Shown: positions 25,741-38,800 of the stretch, one piece after another | Layout: every line of letters starts with the position of its first letter | Numbering within the stretch: position 1 is the stretch's first letter | The notes under the pieces: generated by a model | Databases searched by the model: none | What the model saw: only the letters and a program-made list of their open reading frames with translations | What the model was told of the DNA's origin: nothing | DNA from: Cunninghamella blakesleeana | Taxonomy: Eukaryota > Mucoromycota > Mucoromycetes > Mucorales > Cunninghamellaceae | Direction of reading: 5' to 3' | Length of the DNA: 64,000 bases | Assembly (NCBI GenBank): GCA_017871115.1 | Contig: JAFCIZ010000008.1 | Location: forward strand, 62,001-126,000 | Translations under genes and position numbers: made by a program

Positions 25741-28700
25741 TTATTTAAATCGTTTAAAATAAGATTGGGTAGTAGTTGATTGTTGCATTCTAAAATCAAT
25801 AGCGGAAACACTACGAGCTGGAGGTTCAATTGTCCCATCAAAAGGTGATGCCATGATTTCTGTTGATTTTCTACCAGTTGGTTCCTCTTGAGTTTGTGTA
25901 TCATCTCCACTAACAAATTTATTAAATCTACCTTCTATAGATCCCCATAATGAATCGAGTGTATTCTTCTTAAAGGTTGGTTTTAACCAAGATGTCATAT
26001 CACGTCTATTTTTTAAAGCGAAAAAAATAAATAGCATTAGTATCATAATAATTATACACCATAAACATATATATATATATATTACCTAGCTTGTTTTTTT
26101 CCAGAGGATTCACTACAATATTCTGATAATTCTTTTATTTTTCCAGAAAGATATTGATGTAAATAGGGACTATCCTTGTTAAAAGACTTTATGCATTGTT
26201 GAATTGCATCACAATATCTAGAAGCTTCATTAATTAACCCAATATCAGCGAGCCACCATGCATGAACTAATTTATAACCTTGTAAAAATGGAAGACATTC
26301 GCCACTATTACCTGATCGAAGGGAAGAACCAAACTCCATCAATTCTGTTAATAATATGTTTTCTTCTTCTGTTATAGAGTATCGTTCAATTTGATTGGTT
26401 CCTAATAAGGTGTATCTCACATAAGGTGTATCCAAACCTGAAAAAATAGATGATTGTGGTGATAAAATATAACTATATATATATTTAAAAGAAAAAAGTA
26501 TTATATATAGATACATAAGTAAATATACTTTAATATTTATAACAATTATTATTATATGTGTTATTATTTTACCAAATATGAGCGGCATAGACCCACCCAT
26601 GTCGTATTAAAATATCACCAAGTGATGTGATGGCTTCAAAATCTCTTGCTGTACGGTTTGCAAGTATTAACCCAAGTGTTTCTTTCCATTTACTTAATTC
26701 ATGTTCTTCAAGTTGAGGAGTAGGCGGTTGTTGTTGTAAAGGATTACCTAAAGTACTCTTTTGTTGTTTATCTGTGGTGATAAATTCAGACACTAATTCA
26801 TATAAAAAATAAATAAATAAAAAATAGAGAGAAAATTGATTAGTCACATCTCCACAATATATATATAATATAATTATATATTTATATTTATTAAACTTTA
26901 CTTGCTGTTGCACCAGAACCAGAAAAGAGAGCATACAAGACACGAAGAGCTTGACGATTCCCTGTAATATTATGATATACTCTTTCTTGTTTTAAAGCTG
27001 CAGACATTGCCAAGTCTCTTTGTGTAAAGCTACGAACCACAGTTTGCCAAAGTTCTCTATCAACACAACTACTAATCACCAATGCATGAGACCATAAATC
27101 TTCTTGCATAGCATAGATGACTGCACCTCTACGATCTCCTTGTTCAAGATAATTTTGTAACTTGTCAAGTACTACTTCTGATCTATCATCTTCTACTGTT
27201 TGCCCATTTTGTTGTTGTTGTCCATCATATAATTGACCATTATAAGCAGGTACACTAAAAGAGTTTATTTCATTATTTATTTCCGTTTTTGATTGAAATA
27301 AACTAGTAATATATTTCATAGATGTTTCACTAAAAATAAAAAAAATCGTATTAATAAACATTCTTCCTCTTCCCCTTCTATTATTATTATTATTATTATT
27401 ATTATTAAAAGAATAATAAATAAATAAAAATGATATATACTCTACCTATCCAATAAAGATCCATCATGTTCAATCATCATTTTAACTAAAGTCCATAGTA
27501 ATATTTTGGTATTCACATCCAGTGGATTAGCTGATGCTTCATTTTTAAAGTCATTGATACGTTGTTCCATAAATCCAATTACTTGTTTCTTTTTATTTTT
27601 GATACTAAAGTTAGGGTCAGATAAAACAGGACTAACTGATAATAATGATTCATCTAACTTCTTGCTCAATAAAGGATGGTTGACTAAAATATCTTTGAGA
27701 GATTTAAGTTGAATAGCTCCAGGTAATCTTTTTGGTGTTGTATTATTACTACTATTGTCATTATATCCATTCCCATAAGCATTTGTGTTGGCATAGTGTG
27801 GTTGAGTACTACGTGGAAACATCATACAAAGTTTACCTCCAAATCCAAAACTGACTAGAGGTGCACCCATATATCTTTTTAATGGGTCTTGTGAAACTGG
27901 CAATCGTGCTGATGCTTGTTGTTGTTGTTGTTGTATTAAATTAGACGAGTAGCTTAATGAATTTGTACTTTCAATGTTGGCTGTTGGGGTAGAAGTGACA
28001 TCATAAGGATTAGGAACATAAGATGGTTGATGATGACTATCCATAGTTGATGTAAAGTTGTTGTTAGAAGTATTATTGATGATGGTGTTTGTATTCGTAT
28101 AAGATGCTGGATCATATGCTGAATTTGATAATGGCGTTGTTGTTATTGGTATAGAATTTCTATGCTGATAAGGTGCAGAATACAATGAATTGCTATTGGA
28201 AGGCGTTAATGGTCTTTGATTGTTATATAAAGTAGGTGTGACACTACGTTCAAGTGGTGGATTGTTTTGTTGCTGTTCTTGCTGATAAATAGATGAAAAG
28301 GTAGGTTGGTTGTATCCTTGCTCTTGGACAGGAGGCGAATAGGCACGATTATAAGCTGATTGAGCATGTAAACTAGTTGATGTAGATGCTGATATTGGTA
28401 TATTATTAATAGGTGTGGGTGTTCTTGACTCATTTATAACAAAAGGTGTACCACATTCTTCACAAAATTTAGATGCTTGTTTATTTTTTGCTTGACATGA
28501 AGTATTTACACAAATTAATGGAGTAATATTTTCAGTTCCAGATAACTTTGGTGTACCACTACGTGATAAATTATTTATATTATTATTTATAGTGATTCCA
28601 TTATACGTATTCACATTCTCTACAGGTGACATTTGTCTACTAATTGTCCCTGAAGGGAAATATGTTGGGCCGTAAACTGACGTAGTATTCGTGGGCGGCG

Positions 28701-30024
28701 TTGTTGTTGCATTATAATTTGAATAATCTGGCAAGGTATTATTATTATTAACCTCTGGTTGAACTTGTAAAACACTATTTTGTTTATCTCCCAAAATTAA
28801 ATCATCCAAATCGTCTGTTAAATCATTCATAACTTTACCGCTATCATCATTAGTGATGGAAGTAGTTGTGATTGTAGTCACTTGTGAAGTACCATTTATT
28901 ATAGATTGATCATTTAAATTCTGCTGATCATTTACATCCACTTGATCCCATTGTTGTGAAGTTGATTTTATTAATGGTATACTTGCCTTCCTTTCTTCTA
29001 CAGAATAGTTTACACTATTACTTATTTCATTTCCAGTATTATCATTGTTATGTACTTGAGTTGATGATTCATATACAACGCTTTCTACCTGATTGGTATT
29101 AGCTGTATCATGATTAATTTGTTGCTGTTCTTCCACTTGTGCTATACCAACTGTTTCTTGTGGAGCACTATGTATAGAATAATCTAAAGAATCACCTTGA
29201 CCCACTTGATGAATAGAAGTTACTGTAGTTGTTATATTTGCTGTAACTTCAACTGTGGACGATATATGCTGCTGTTGCTGTTCTTGGCTATATTGTTGAG
29301 TCTGAGTAGTTGTACTAATATCATTATCCATACTATTGGCTGTAACTGGTACTGTTCCAGATGATTCGCTTTGTAAATTAAAAGGATCAGGATTATACTG
29401 CTGAGAATTATAATACTGAGGGTCATAACTATTATAATTATTACTATCATAGGTATATTGTGAATAGTCATATTCTTGGCCCGTATTTGGATCATAGTAA
29501 TGATATTGACCTTGCTCATCATAATAATAATGGATATTAGGATCAAACTGCTGCCATTGTTGCTCCGTTTGTTGTTGTTGTTGTTGTTGCTGTTGATATT
29601 GATGGCCATATACTTGAGTAGTATCTTGTTGAAGAGAAGATGGTTGATATTGTGTACCATCTTGATATTGAGATGAAAATGAATCTGTTGCAGGGAATTG
29701 TTGTTGGGATTGTGATTGAGATTGAGGCTCATATATATTTTGTTGCTGATATTGTTGCTCTTGTAGATTTGAAGAAGTCGTTTGATCCGAAGCTTGATAA
29801 ATACCTTGCTGTTGTTGATATGAAGGAGAAAAAAATAGAGAAGAGGTATCTGTATTTCCAAAAAGCGAACTAACATCATTTGTAGGATGGGTATTTTTAT
29901 CCACTGTAGGTTGTTGTGATGGACACGTAGGATTGGTAGAATTTAAATTAAAAGGATCATTTTTACCATCAGAAACACTATTAAATGGAATGGGTTGATC
30001 GTTTACTGTATTAGAGGAAGTCAT
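25741..30024 (-). CDS. SEC16: COPII coat assembly protein Sec16
   Basis: Five exons on the minus strand: 30024-27446, 27329-26902, 26792-26573, 26472-26086, 26005-25741; 1292 residues. The large first exon encodes a Gln/Asn/Tyr-rich disordered N-terminus, then the diagnostic Sec16 segment GAPLVSFGFGGKLCMMFP at about residue 715. The central conserved domain continues over exons 2-4: VIYAMQEDLWSHALVISS, KETLGLILANRT, LGDILIRHGWVYAAHICYIL and GYKLVHAWWLADIGL. Exon 4 was placed at 26472 rather than at the later AG because only this join restores AAHICYILSPQSSIFSG. The last exon has SWLKPTFKKNTLDSLWGSIEGR. Sec16 organises ER exit sites and scaffolds Sec23/Sec31. A CxxxxC...CxxC zinc-ribbon-like motif at about residues 503-530 is unusual. 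The true start is the ATG at 30024. Confidence 0.93.
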
Positions 30025-31716
30025 TATGACAAACAAATAATCAACGTGACTAAAAAAAGAATAGGAAAGAGAGCGAAGATTAATATATTTTTTAAAAAAG
30101 CTCGAGTAGCATTATTATTAATAATATTATTATCGCTTTGTATAGATATCAATTTATATTTTTTATTCTTTTATTTTTATACCTAATTAAATCTTTTGAT
30201 CCAAATTATATTTTTTAAAAATAAATAAATTTATATCTGTACAAAGGGTGAAAGAAAAAAAAGAAAAAGAAAGCGGATAAAGAAAAAAAATGAGCGTTGG
30301 GCATTTTTTTATTTTTCTTATTCCTGATCATTAAAACTCCGCGTTTATTTTTTTTGATTTTCGCCCATCAAAAAATACTCGACTGTGCTACGCTATACAA
30401 ATCAATTATTATTCAGTATTTTAATATATATAATATGAAAATGAATCTATTTATATAAAAACATCAATTTGATATTAATATAAAACTAAAGGATATTAAA
30501 AAAAACGCTGCCCGTATAAAAATAACAAACAATGATAAAATTATCAAATCAACTGATATTGCAGAAATTAGATTAGATCATCATACCAAAGAGAAAAATA
30601 TGATTAAAATTCGCTATTTTTTTTTAAAAAAAAAAAGAACAATGGTGCACTCACCGCCTATTATAACATATGTATATATTTACATTAATGACAATTGGAT
30701 ATATAAATATAGACATATTAGGAGAATATATCTAATTCAGATGATATAATCACTATCGAAAATATCATTGGATCCTTTTTTTATTGAAAGAAAGAGAGAA
30801 AAAGAAAGAACTTCAAATGATAATAAAAAAGAAAAAAAGAAGAAATCAAGGCTCTGCTTTTATAATCTGTGCGCGCAATAGCTATTAAAAAAAACGTATG
30901 CTAACCCTAAAAAAGTAACGACTCAACATTTGTTATTACCCCAAATTAGACTTCTTTCAATATTTTTTATAAGACAGCAAACTTTCATTTTTTGACATAT
31001 AATTGTTAAAAAAAAGGTTTGTATTTTAAAAAAAAAATTATAGTTTTTATTATTATTACCCAGAACAATGATTCTATTTTATTTATTTTTTCACTTGTGA
31101 TATTCTTTTTTGGTTCCAATATTTCTACTCACAAACACGTTTTTAGCTTTATTTTATACTACAAACTGGCATTTTTGTGAGATTTTCATGCTACTTTCGG
31201 AGAAGTAAGTGCTTTGTTACACGGAATTAGTTCAAAAATAACAAAAAAAAAATACAATTCGTAAAACCATTTAATAAAAACAAAAAACTATTAGAATTTT
31301 AGTTTTATTTATTAACACTAAATAAAAATAACTATAGATATAAATTAAATGTTTATTTTTTTATTTTTTTAATAATCATCAAATATCAATTTTATTTAAA
31401 AATAGTATTATAAAAGAGCATTGTGTACAATATTGCTGCACACTTGGGAAACCGTAACCTTATTCCTTATTTAACTTCGTCCTCCGGATCTTTAAATTTA
31501 ACCAATTGAAACTCCCACAGACTTATTAATTTTTTAAGAATCAATTTCTCCACCGAATTTTGTACCTTTTTTTTTTTTTTTCTTCTTCTCTCCTTTTTTC
31601 TCTTTTCCTCTTTATTATTTTTCGTTACTATTATTTTTTTTTTCTTTTTCTTTTTTTCTTTAACCCTCTCCTTTCCTTTTTTTCGTTCATTAAAATAATA
31701 ATAACAACTAAACAAA
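30025..31716. other. Divergent intergenic region between SEC16 and the membrane-protein gene
   Basis: About 1.7 kb without coding signal. Long pyrimidine runs at 31567-31690 lie directly upstream of the membrane-protein ATG, a pattern also seen upstream of other genes here. Paired T/A runs occur near 30617-30637 and 31020-31045. Confidence 0.55.
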
Positions 31717-32583
31717 ATGATGTACCGAGATACATTAAGTCATGAAAACTATACACTTGAATTAGCATGTTATAAAGCATTAATTGCACTTAGCGCATTC
31801 TCTTTATTAGTGTCACTTGGTCTTTCTCTTAAATTTAAAAGCTTTTTACCCAATGTTCATTTAACTGTTGCAGCATTCAATTTCCTTGCCTATTACGTAC
31901 TTACTGAAGTTATTTATACTATTATTTTTGACGAAGGTGTTTATTTGCTTATTTACTATATCAGTGTTTTATTAGATTATATGGCACGCCTTTTTGTTTG
32001 GTTAGCAGCAGTGGAAGTATTCAGATTAAATCCCAGAAAACCTTTGATTTGGATTTTAGTTTACCTTATGTACCTTTTAGCTCTTGGTCTTATTGGTGTT
32101 GAAGGTGTCTGTGTTGTTGTGCTCGGTATTGTTCAAATGGTATTAGGCGAAACAACAAGTCCCGTTATTTTAGAAACTATGGCCAAATCCAAATTAGTAG
32201 CTTTATATTTCCCTTGGGCATTTGTTGGCTCTGTCTTTTTATTCTTTGTTTTCTATTACAAGACTGTAAATCATTTCTATGGTACTTTTATCCTTTACTA
32301 CATGATTCTTGTTCCTGGATTATTAGTTTTGACTATTAACGAAAATGTTTTATCCAAGACCGATCAAAATGATGTACGTTCCGCTTTTATTGCTGAATTT
32401 GTTGTTTATCGTCTTGCTTATTTGTTGGCTATTGTTTGGGGTTCCCTCTTTGCCAGTCAATGGGCTAAATCCAAAGAAGTACGTCAACCTGGTGATGTTA
32501 CTGCTGATGCTGTAGATATCGATATTGATGACTTCGATGAAAAAGCCGAAGCTTCACACTCAAGCCGTGTTCATATGGTTTAA
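31717..32583 (+). CDS. Orphan membrane protein with seven predicted helices
   Basis: Single-exon gene, 288 residues, ATG at 31717 followed by a second Met. I do not recognise the family. By hydrophobicity there are seven segments, at about residues 22-42, 48-70, 75-100, 105-140, 158-178, 185-205 and 220-243. A charged, acidic C-terminal tail follows (DVTADAVDIDIDDFDEKAEA). Charged or polar residues inside the helices are few; RLFVWLAAVEVFRLNPRKP at the third helix and its loop is the most distinctive stretch. Codon use is strongly that of an expressed gene (GGT/GTT/CGT-rich, like the ATPase and ArgRS), suggesting abundant expression. It could be a receptor-like protein or an organelle membrane protein. 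The layout alone does not decide. Confidence 0.85.
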   Translation: MMYRDTLSHENYTLELACYKALIALSAFSLLVSLGLSLKFKSFLPNVHLTVAAFNFLAYYVLTEVIYTIIFDEGVYLLIYYISVLLDYMARLFVWLAAVEVFRLNPRKPLIWILVYLMYLLALGLIGVEGVCVVVLGIVQMVLGETTSPVILETMAKSKLVALYFPWAFVGSVFLFFVFYYKTVNHFYGTFILYYMILVPGLLVLTINENVLSKTDQNDVRSAFIAEFVVYRLAYLLAIVWGSLFASQWAKSKEVRQPGDVTADAVDIDIDDFDEKAEASHSSRVHMV

Positions 32584-35564
32584 AAAAATGATCAATCAAC
32601 TAATTAATCAATTCCATGGACGTATATCCAAACAATAATAAATAAACCCATACTATTTATCACATTCTCTTTTTATATATTATTTATTACTTACTTTTTA
32701 CTATTACTCATTCTTATTTGCATCATGTATCATAATATCATTATGTAATTATTACTACTTAGTGTTTGTTTACTTGATGTAATCAGTGTTTCTATATTTA
32801 ATAAATAAAATAAATATACAGCATATTTGTTGCCAAGTTTTTATCGTCACTTTTTTCCTAGTCTTTGCTATTTACTGTAAAACGGTTATAACTTTTTTTC
32901 ATACTTGCTTATTATCTATTAAAAGAGAGCGCGAAAATAAATTGTCACTTATATAAAACAAAATAAAAAATTATTTTAGTATTTTACATATACAATAATA
33001 TAAAATAATAAATAAAAATTAATGGAAATTTTTCAAAAAAATTTAAAAAGGGAGGCGTTATGTCTGTTTTGACAAAATTTACTATTAATAAGAGGAATAG
33101 ATGAAAGATTGAGATAATGTTTAAAAGAAATGTGAGAGCTTCAGTGAATATTAGTTTTCATTCTATTAGTAGAGTGATTTAATAAAAATAAAAATGAAAT
33201 AAAATAAAAATTTAAAGGAAAAGAAAAATTAAAAAACTCAAGGTAATAAAATTATATGCAAATAAATTTTAAGGTCAGTGGAGTGTAGATTATTATATAA
33301 AAACGATAATTATAATAATAAAAAGTAGGCTAAATAAAATAAAATGAAACAAAATGAGTTGAAATATATACTACTTTAAAAAATATTTTAAATAAAAATA
33401 AAATAAGATGATTTAGTTGAGAGATAAAATAATTTTGGCATGATAATTTAAAATAAAATTGGTTTAGGTAAATAATATATTATTATAAAAATACTATTAA
33501 TAATTTAACGAAAAAAATATACACAAAAAAAATTTTATAACCTATATATATTAATAGAAAATTTAATTAAATAAAGAGATAAGAAGGAATAGAAGAATAA
33601 GGCAAAAATTTGTAGGAATTTGATTGTAGAATATAGGTTATAGAACTTTGGTTGTAAAAAAAACATATGCTTTTTTGTCCATCAGCAACATTGCCTTGGG
33701 AGACAAAAGTGTAAAATTTTTTCCCAATTTCATTTATTAAATAAATACTGCGGATATTAAAATTTGCTGCCTGTTTTTTTAAATAAAATATTAGCAAATC
33801 AAGAAATATTTTGCATAATATTAAAATGTTAATGGATAAACTATCATTATAAGGTATCATTTTGATATATATTATTATATTAGTAAAAGGTGTACATTTC
33901 ATATAAATTATATTTTCATTTATACATTTTACATAAAAGCATCAATTATCTTGTAGAAAGAGTATATTTATTATTTATAAAATTAAAGTATCTAGTAAAT
34001 AACTTTATGGGTATGTAATTGTTTTTTTTTTTTTTTTTTACAAGATGAAAAGATTGTAAAAAAAAAAAAATTAAAAAAAAGGAAAAAAATATTTGTACCA
34101 GTTTTTATTTTTATTTCTTTATAAAAGGAAGGAATAGTATAACCTTTTTTTACCTTTAAATTAATTGGTAATTTTTCGAGCTCATCTTATGAAAAAAAGC
34201 TATGCTATTTATATTTGATAAGTTTAGACCAATTGGTTATTGCGTTACAAAAATAAACATTAAACTTGATACTAAATTTTAATTTAATCTATCAATATTT
34301 AACATCATCATATGGACATTGGCTTACATATAATTAATGACTATACAAGTGATATAATAAAATTTAAAGTCAATTAAACTATTGTATATGGATAGAATTG
34401 AATATTTAACTTGGTGGTTAGTTTTTGATTTGACTAGTCTATACTTATGACCATTGTATCAAAATTAACCCATATATAGAATATAATTATGTTTACAATA
34501 TATTAAAATTTCAAAGCAATTGGTCCATTGATTATGCAGATAAAAAACATTTAACATGAAATACTATTCAGTGAATAAATTTTACAATCTTTTAATTTAA
34601 ATATTATTTATATTTATGAAGGTAAAGAAAAGTGAAAGTGAGTAGGAATAACATACTATAAAAAAAGTAAGAATAGAAATATTTAGCTTGCGAAAAAAAA
34701 AAGAAAAAGAAAAAGAAAAAAGATTAAAAAAATAAAGATTAAATACTCTTCATATAGATACACATATAAAAATAATTTGATTATATTATATAAATGAGAG
34801 ACTATAATATAATCAAGAATAAAAAATATTAATTGATAATCTGACAATTTTATATTATTTTTATATATTGTTAATTAATATTTAACGCGAAATATATGTG
34901 TAAATAGATAATATTTTAAAAAAAAGAAAAGCGAAGAATATGATATGAAAACTAACATTATTTTTTTTTTTTTTACAATTGATGGACTTATGCTAATATC
35001 TCATGTGATGCCATAAACTGAAATTTTTTTGTGACAGAGCTTTTTTTTTTTTAGTGTGGTCAAATTTTATTAAAAAAAGTTTAAGTCCGCTTTTTTTTTA
35101 CTCTCTTTGCTTTTCTTTTCTCTTTTTTTTAAGGATTAAAATAGAAAATGTAATAATAATAATAATAATAATAATACCAATAAACAATAAAACAATATTA
35201 TTTATATTAATTTTGTTGTCATATTAAAAAAAAACTAGAAAATAAAATAATATAAATTTGTAATTATATTAATCTTTCTTTTTTTACTCCTTTTTTTTTG
35301 GTGTTTTGATTTTCGTAACAACTTTTTTATTTTTTGTCACCTATTTACTTTTTATACACTATTGCTATCATCCATTATAAAGAAAGAAAAAAAGTAATAC
35401 TATATATAAAGATTATTGTATGACAAATATAAATAAAAAAAAAAAACATCAATAATCTCGATTTGTAACTAATTTTCTTTTCATTTATTTTCTAATATAT
35501 CTGTTATATAGTACATCTTTTTAGCTTAAATCTTTTTCACTCTAAATAAATATATACATATATA
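32584..35564. other. Large intergenic region, 3 kb, between membrane protein and NOT1
   Basis: Holds a probable 3' UTR, then diffuse AT-rich DNA with no credible gene. Homopolymer runs sit at 34022-34040 (T) and 34962-34975 (T), and a short (AAT)n at 35156-35176. A 111-residue minus-strand open frame at 33567-33902 is rich in Ile/Tyr/Phe and was not accepted. I looked here for exons encoding the N-terminal part of NOT1 and found none. The last 450 bp are pyrimidine-rich and look like the NOT1 promoter and leader. Confidence 0.5.
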
Positions 35565-35776
35565 ATGGCAGATTCACTCTTACTGTGTAGAACATTATAT
35601 GAAGCTGGTTGGAATTGTTGTTCTACTTTAGATTTAACTTTAAAAACTCTGAATAACATTCCTATTCAAGAAGAATCAGTAGCACGAACTTTAGGTATGA
35701 TGGTACGTACACAATCTTCGGCTGGGCATGGAAAATCTTGGAATATTGCTAATTTTGTAAAGGCTGTTAATATAAA

Positions 35777-35825
<49 letters not shown>

Positions 35826-38800
35826 ATAGCTATATAAACAAATATATAGACGTGGAGTATAAATTTAAAAAACTAAACTATTAAAAAATATATATATTAC
35901 TATTATTATATTTATTATATATGGTAGAATGAACAATTACAGTGGGAAGTAGTCTTTCGATCAATTGATCATCTTGATTTTGCTATTAGCGATGCTGCGG
36001 GTCTAAAACTTTTATTTGATGCGTGGTCTTCTTGTCAAAATGTAAGAATATATATATATAATAAAATAAAAGGGGAAAAGGATACAATAGAAAAAAAAAT
36101 AAAGCAAAACTAAACGGATTCACCATGTATTTTATTATTAATTTATAGAATAAACCATTTCCTATAAATTTATTCTTTACTCCTTGGACAAATGTACGTG
36201 GACAACTTAGTATCCTTTATCACATGATATACAGTAATTCAGATCTTTTAGTGATGGTTCAACAAGCATTATTACCAACAACGAAAATAATTCGAGATAC
36301 GGATATTCAATCATTGTATGTTAGCGTTAGAGCAGAATGCACGCGTCTAGCAAATCAACCTTTAAATTGTTTAGAATTGGTGAATACAATTATACATCTA
36401 AGCGATACCATAGTTTCTGATGATATTCGAATTTTAACAGATCGACTTTCTATTCAAGCACCAGAATTATTACTTTTAGGAATGGCTCAAATACAGCCTA
36501 TACAAAATCAACTTCATCGTGATACATTACTTAAATTGCTCAACATATTTTTAATTGGACATGCAAATTCAAATTTGGTGATTATTTTATTATGGAAATT
36601 ATCTTCTGGGTTATTAATAGATGGTTTTTTGGCGTTATATAAAAGAGATCCTTCTTCTATATCGCGTATTTTGGATGTTTCTCAAGATGCAAAGGTAGAT
36701 GATAATAAGAAGAAGAACAGGGGAGGATAGTAATTATTAATGTCAGTTTCTTTTTCTTTTATTATTACTATTATTAATTTGTTTTAGATATTGGTTCATG
36801 TTCTTAAAGTTGATGTTCCACACTTTTCTTTGGATTTAGCTTCTTTGGCTGCAAGACGACAATATTTGAACATGGAAAAATGGTTACTTGAAATGTTTGC
36901 TAATGATAAATCAAATGTGTTTGCTGCTAGCTGTATTGACTTTTTGGAAAAGAAATATTTAATGGAAGTAGCTCAGCAACAAAATGTAAGCGGAATATCA
37001 AGTCTTCATTTATCAGTTGATGTTATCAGGATTTTCTTTCGTGTTTTGACTGAAAAGTAAGAATTTCATATACATTTATTATATTAATACAAAATAGGAA
37101 ATGGAAATATTCTGATGGTATATTAACTTATTTTATTGTTGTTATTACCACCCTTTTTATTTACAGGGTCGTGCAACCATTTGAAAAAACTAAATTGGCA
37201 AAATTGATTCAAGCATTTACAAAGATGTATCCTCAGATTACTGAAAACATATCAACCCCACCTAAAATGACACAAGAAAATAATGATATGGAATCCGCTC
37301 GTGCCTATGCTCCTGATGTTGAAGAAACTGTTCGTCGATATTTTGAAGGACTTTATACAAAAGAAACTAGCCCAAGTCGTTTCGCTTCTTTGCTTAAAAC
37401 TTGTCGAAATTCATCTGATCAAAAACAACTTGATTTTTTTTCTTGCACCATTCATACTCTAGTAAGTTTAAAAATAGTAATTGGATAAAGAAAAAAAGAA
37501 AAAAGCTATTAAGATTGACTATCTTTAATGCTAATCATATATTTATTATAGTTGGATGAAGCTAGATTTTTTGATCAATATCCTGATAATGAATTACTCG
37601 TCACTGGTGAACTTCTTGGTCTTTTAGTTGAGCATCATTTAATTTCTTATGCTCAGTTACGAATTGCTTTAAAATATATATTAGATGCAGTTAATAACAG
37701 TTCCGATTCAAAAATGTTTAATTTTGGTGTTCAAGCTCTTTTACAATTCACTGATCGATATGCAGAATGGCCTCAATATACCATGCTCCTTTCTAAAATC
37801 GATGGTTTAAAAGCTTATCCAGTTATTTCCAACAGTATCTCGTCAACATTGAAACAAATTGGAAAACGCGAAATTGATGCATCAACTCCAAATGAGGCTT
37901 CTATAGTTGAACATGATCATTCTGTAAAAAAAGATGATAATAAAACACCAGCTACTTCAGCTTCAACAACAGCAACAACAGCAACGGCTAGTCAGGATCT
38001 TGCACCAAAAGTATCAAGTCTATTAGAAAAATCAGCATCTGATGCTGCTCATGAACAACCTTCTACAGCTATACAGGAGCGTGTTTCATTCTTGATCAAC
38101 AATTTATCCATCTCCAATTTAGATGTGAAAGGACCTGAATTACGTGAACTTTTACAATCCTCTACATGGCCATGGTTTAGTCATTATCTTGTAATCCGTC
38201 GCGTTAGTATTGAACCTAACAATCATGATTTGTATGTCTCTCTTTTAAACAAATTAGAATTGTCCCAATTAAACGACATTGTAGTTGAAGAAACATTGAA
38301 AAGTATTCATTTGTTACTCAAATCAGATACTATCATATCTTCATCTGCTGACCGTAAATTGCTTAAAAATCTTAGTATTTGGCTTGGCAAAATGACTATT
38401 GCAAAGAACAAACCCATCCGTCATAAAGATTTATCATTTAAGGTACAATAAAAAATAAAAATATAAAAAATAGAGTATAAAAAAGCGTGATAAAAAATAG
38501 AAACTTTATTAATTTTGATCTTCTACTATTTATCGTTAATTACTGTATTTACATTATAAAATAGGACTTATTGTTGGACGCTTATAGCAAGGACAGATTG
38601 ATCGTAGCCATTCCATTATGTTGTCAAGTTTTACGTCAATCAACTACTAGTAAAGTATTCAAACCCCCCAATCCTTGGTTAATGAGCCTTTTGAAACTTC
38701 TTGCTGAACTTTATTGGACTGAAAAATTACGTCTCAACTTGAAATTTGAAATTGAACTTTTGTTTGATGCATTAGAATTAAACTTGAATGGTAAGTAGCT

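Noticed and set aside
26086..26444. Later acceptor for SEC16 exon 4 (TTTTTTCAG before GTTTGGATAC)
   Set aside because: Its phase does not fit the preceding exon and it would lose the conserved AAHICYILSPQ segment.
29232..29879. 215-codon minus-strand frame inside SEC16
   Set aside because: It is the alternate frame of the Gln/Asn-rich SEC16 N-terminus (Asn/Ile/Met repeats); the main frame has the conserved protein.
33567..33902. 111-codon minus-strand open frame in the NOT1 upstream region
   Set aside because: Rich in Ile, Tyr, Phe and Lys as expected for AT-rich non-coding DNA; no motif, no supported start context and no neighbouring exons. Not strong enough to annotate.
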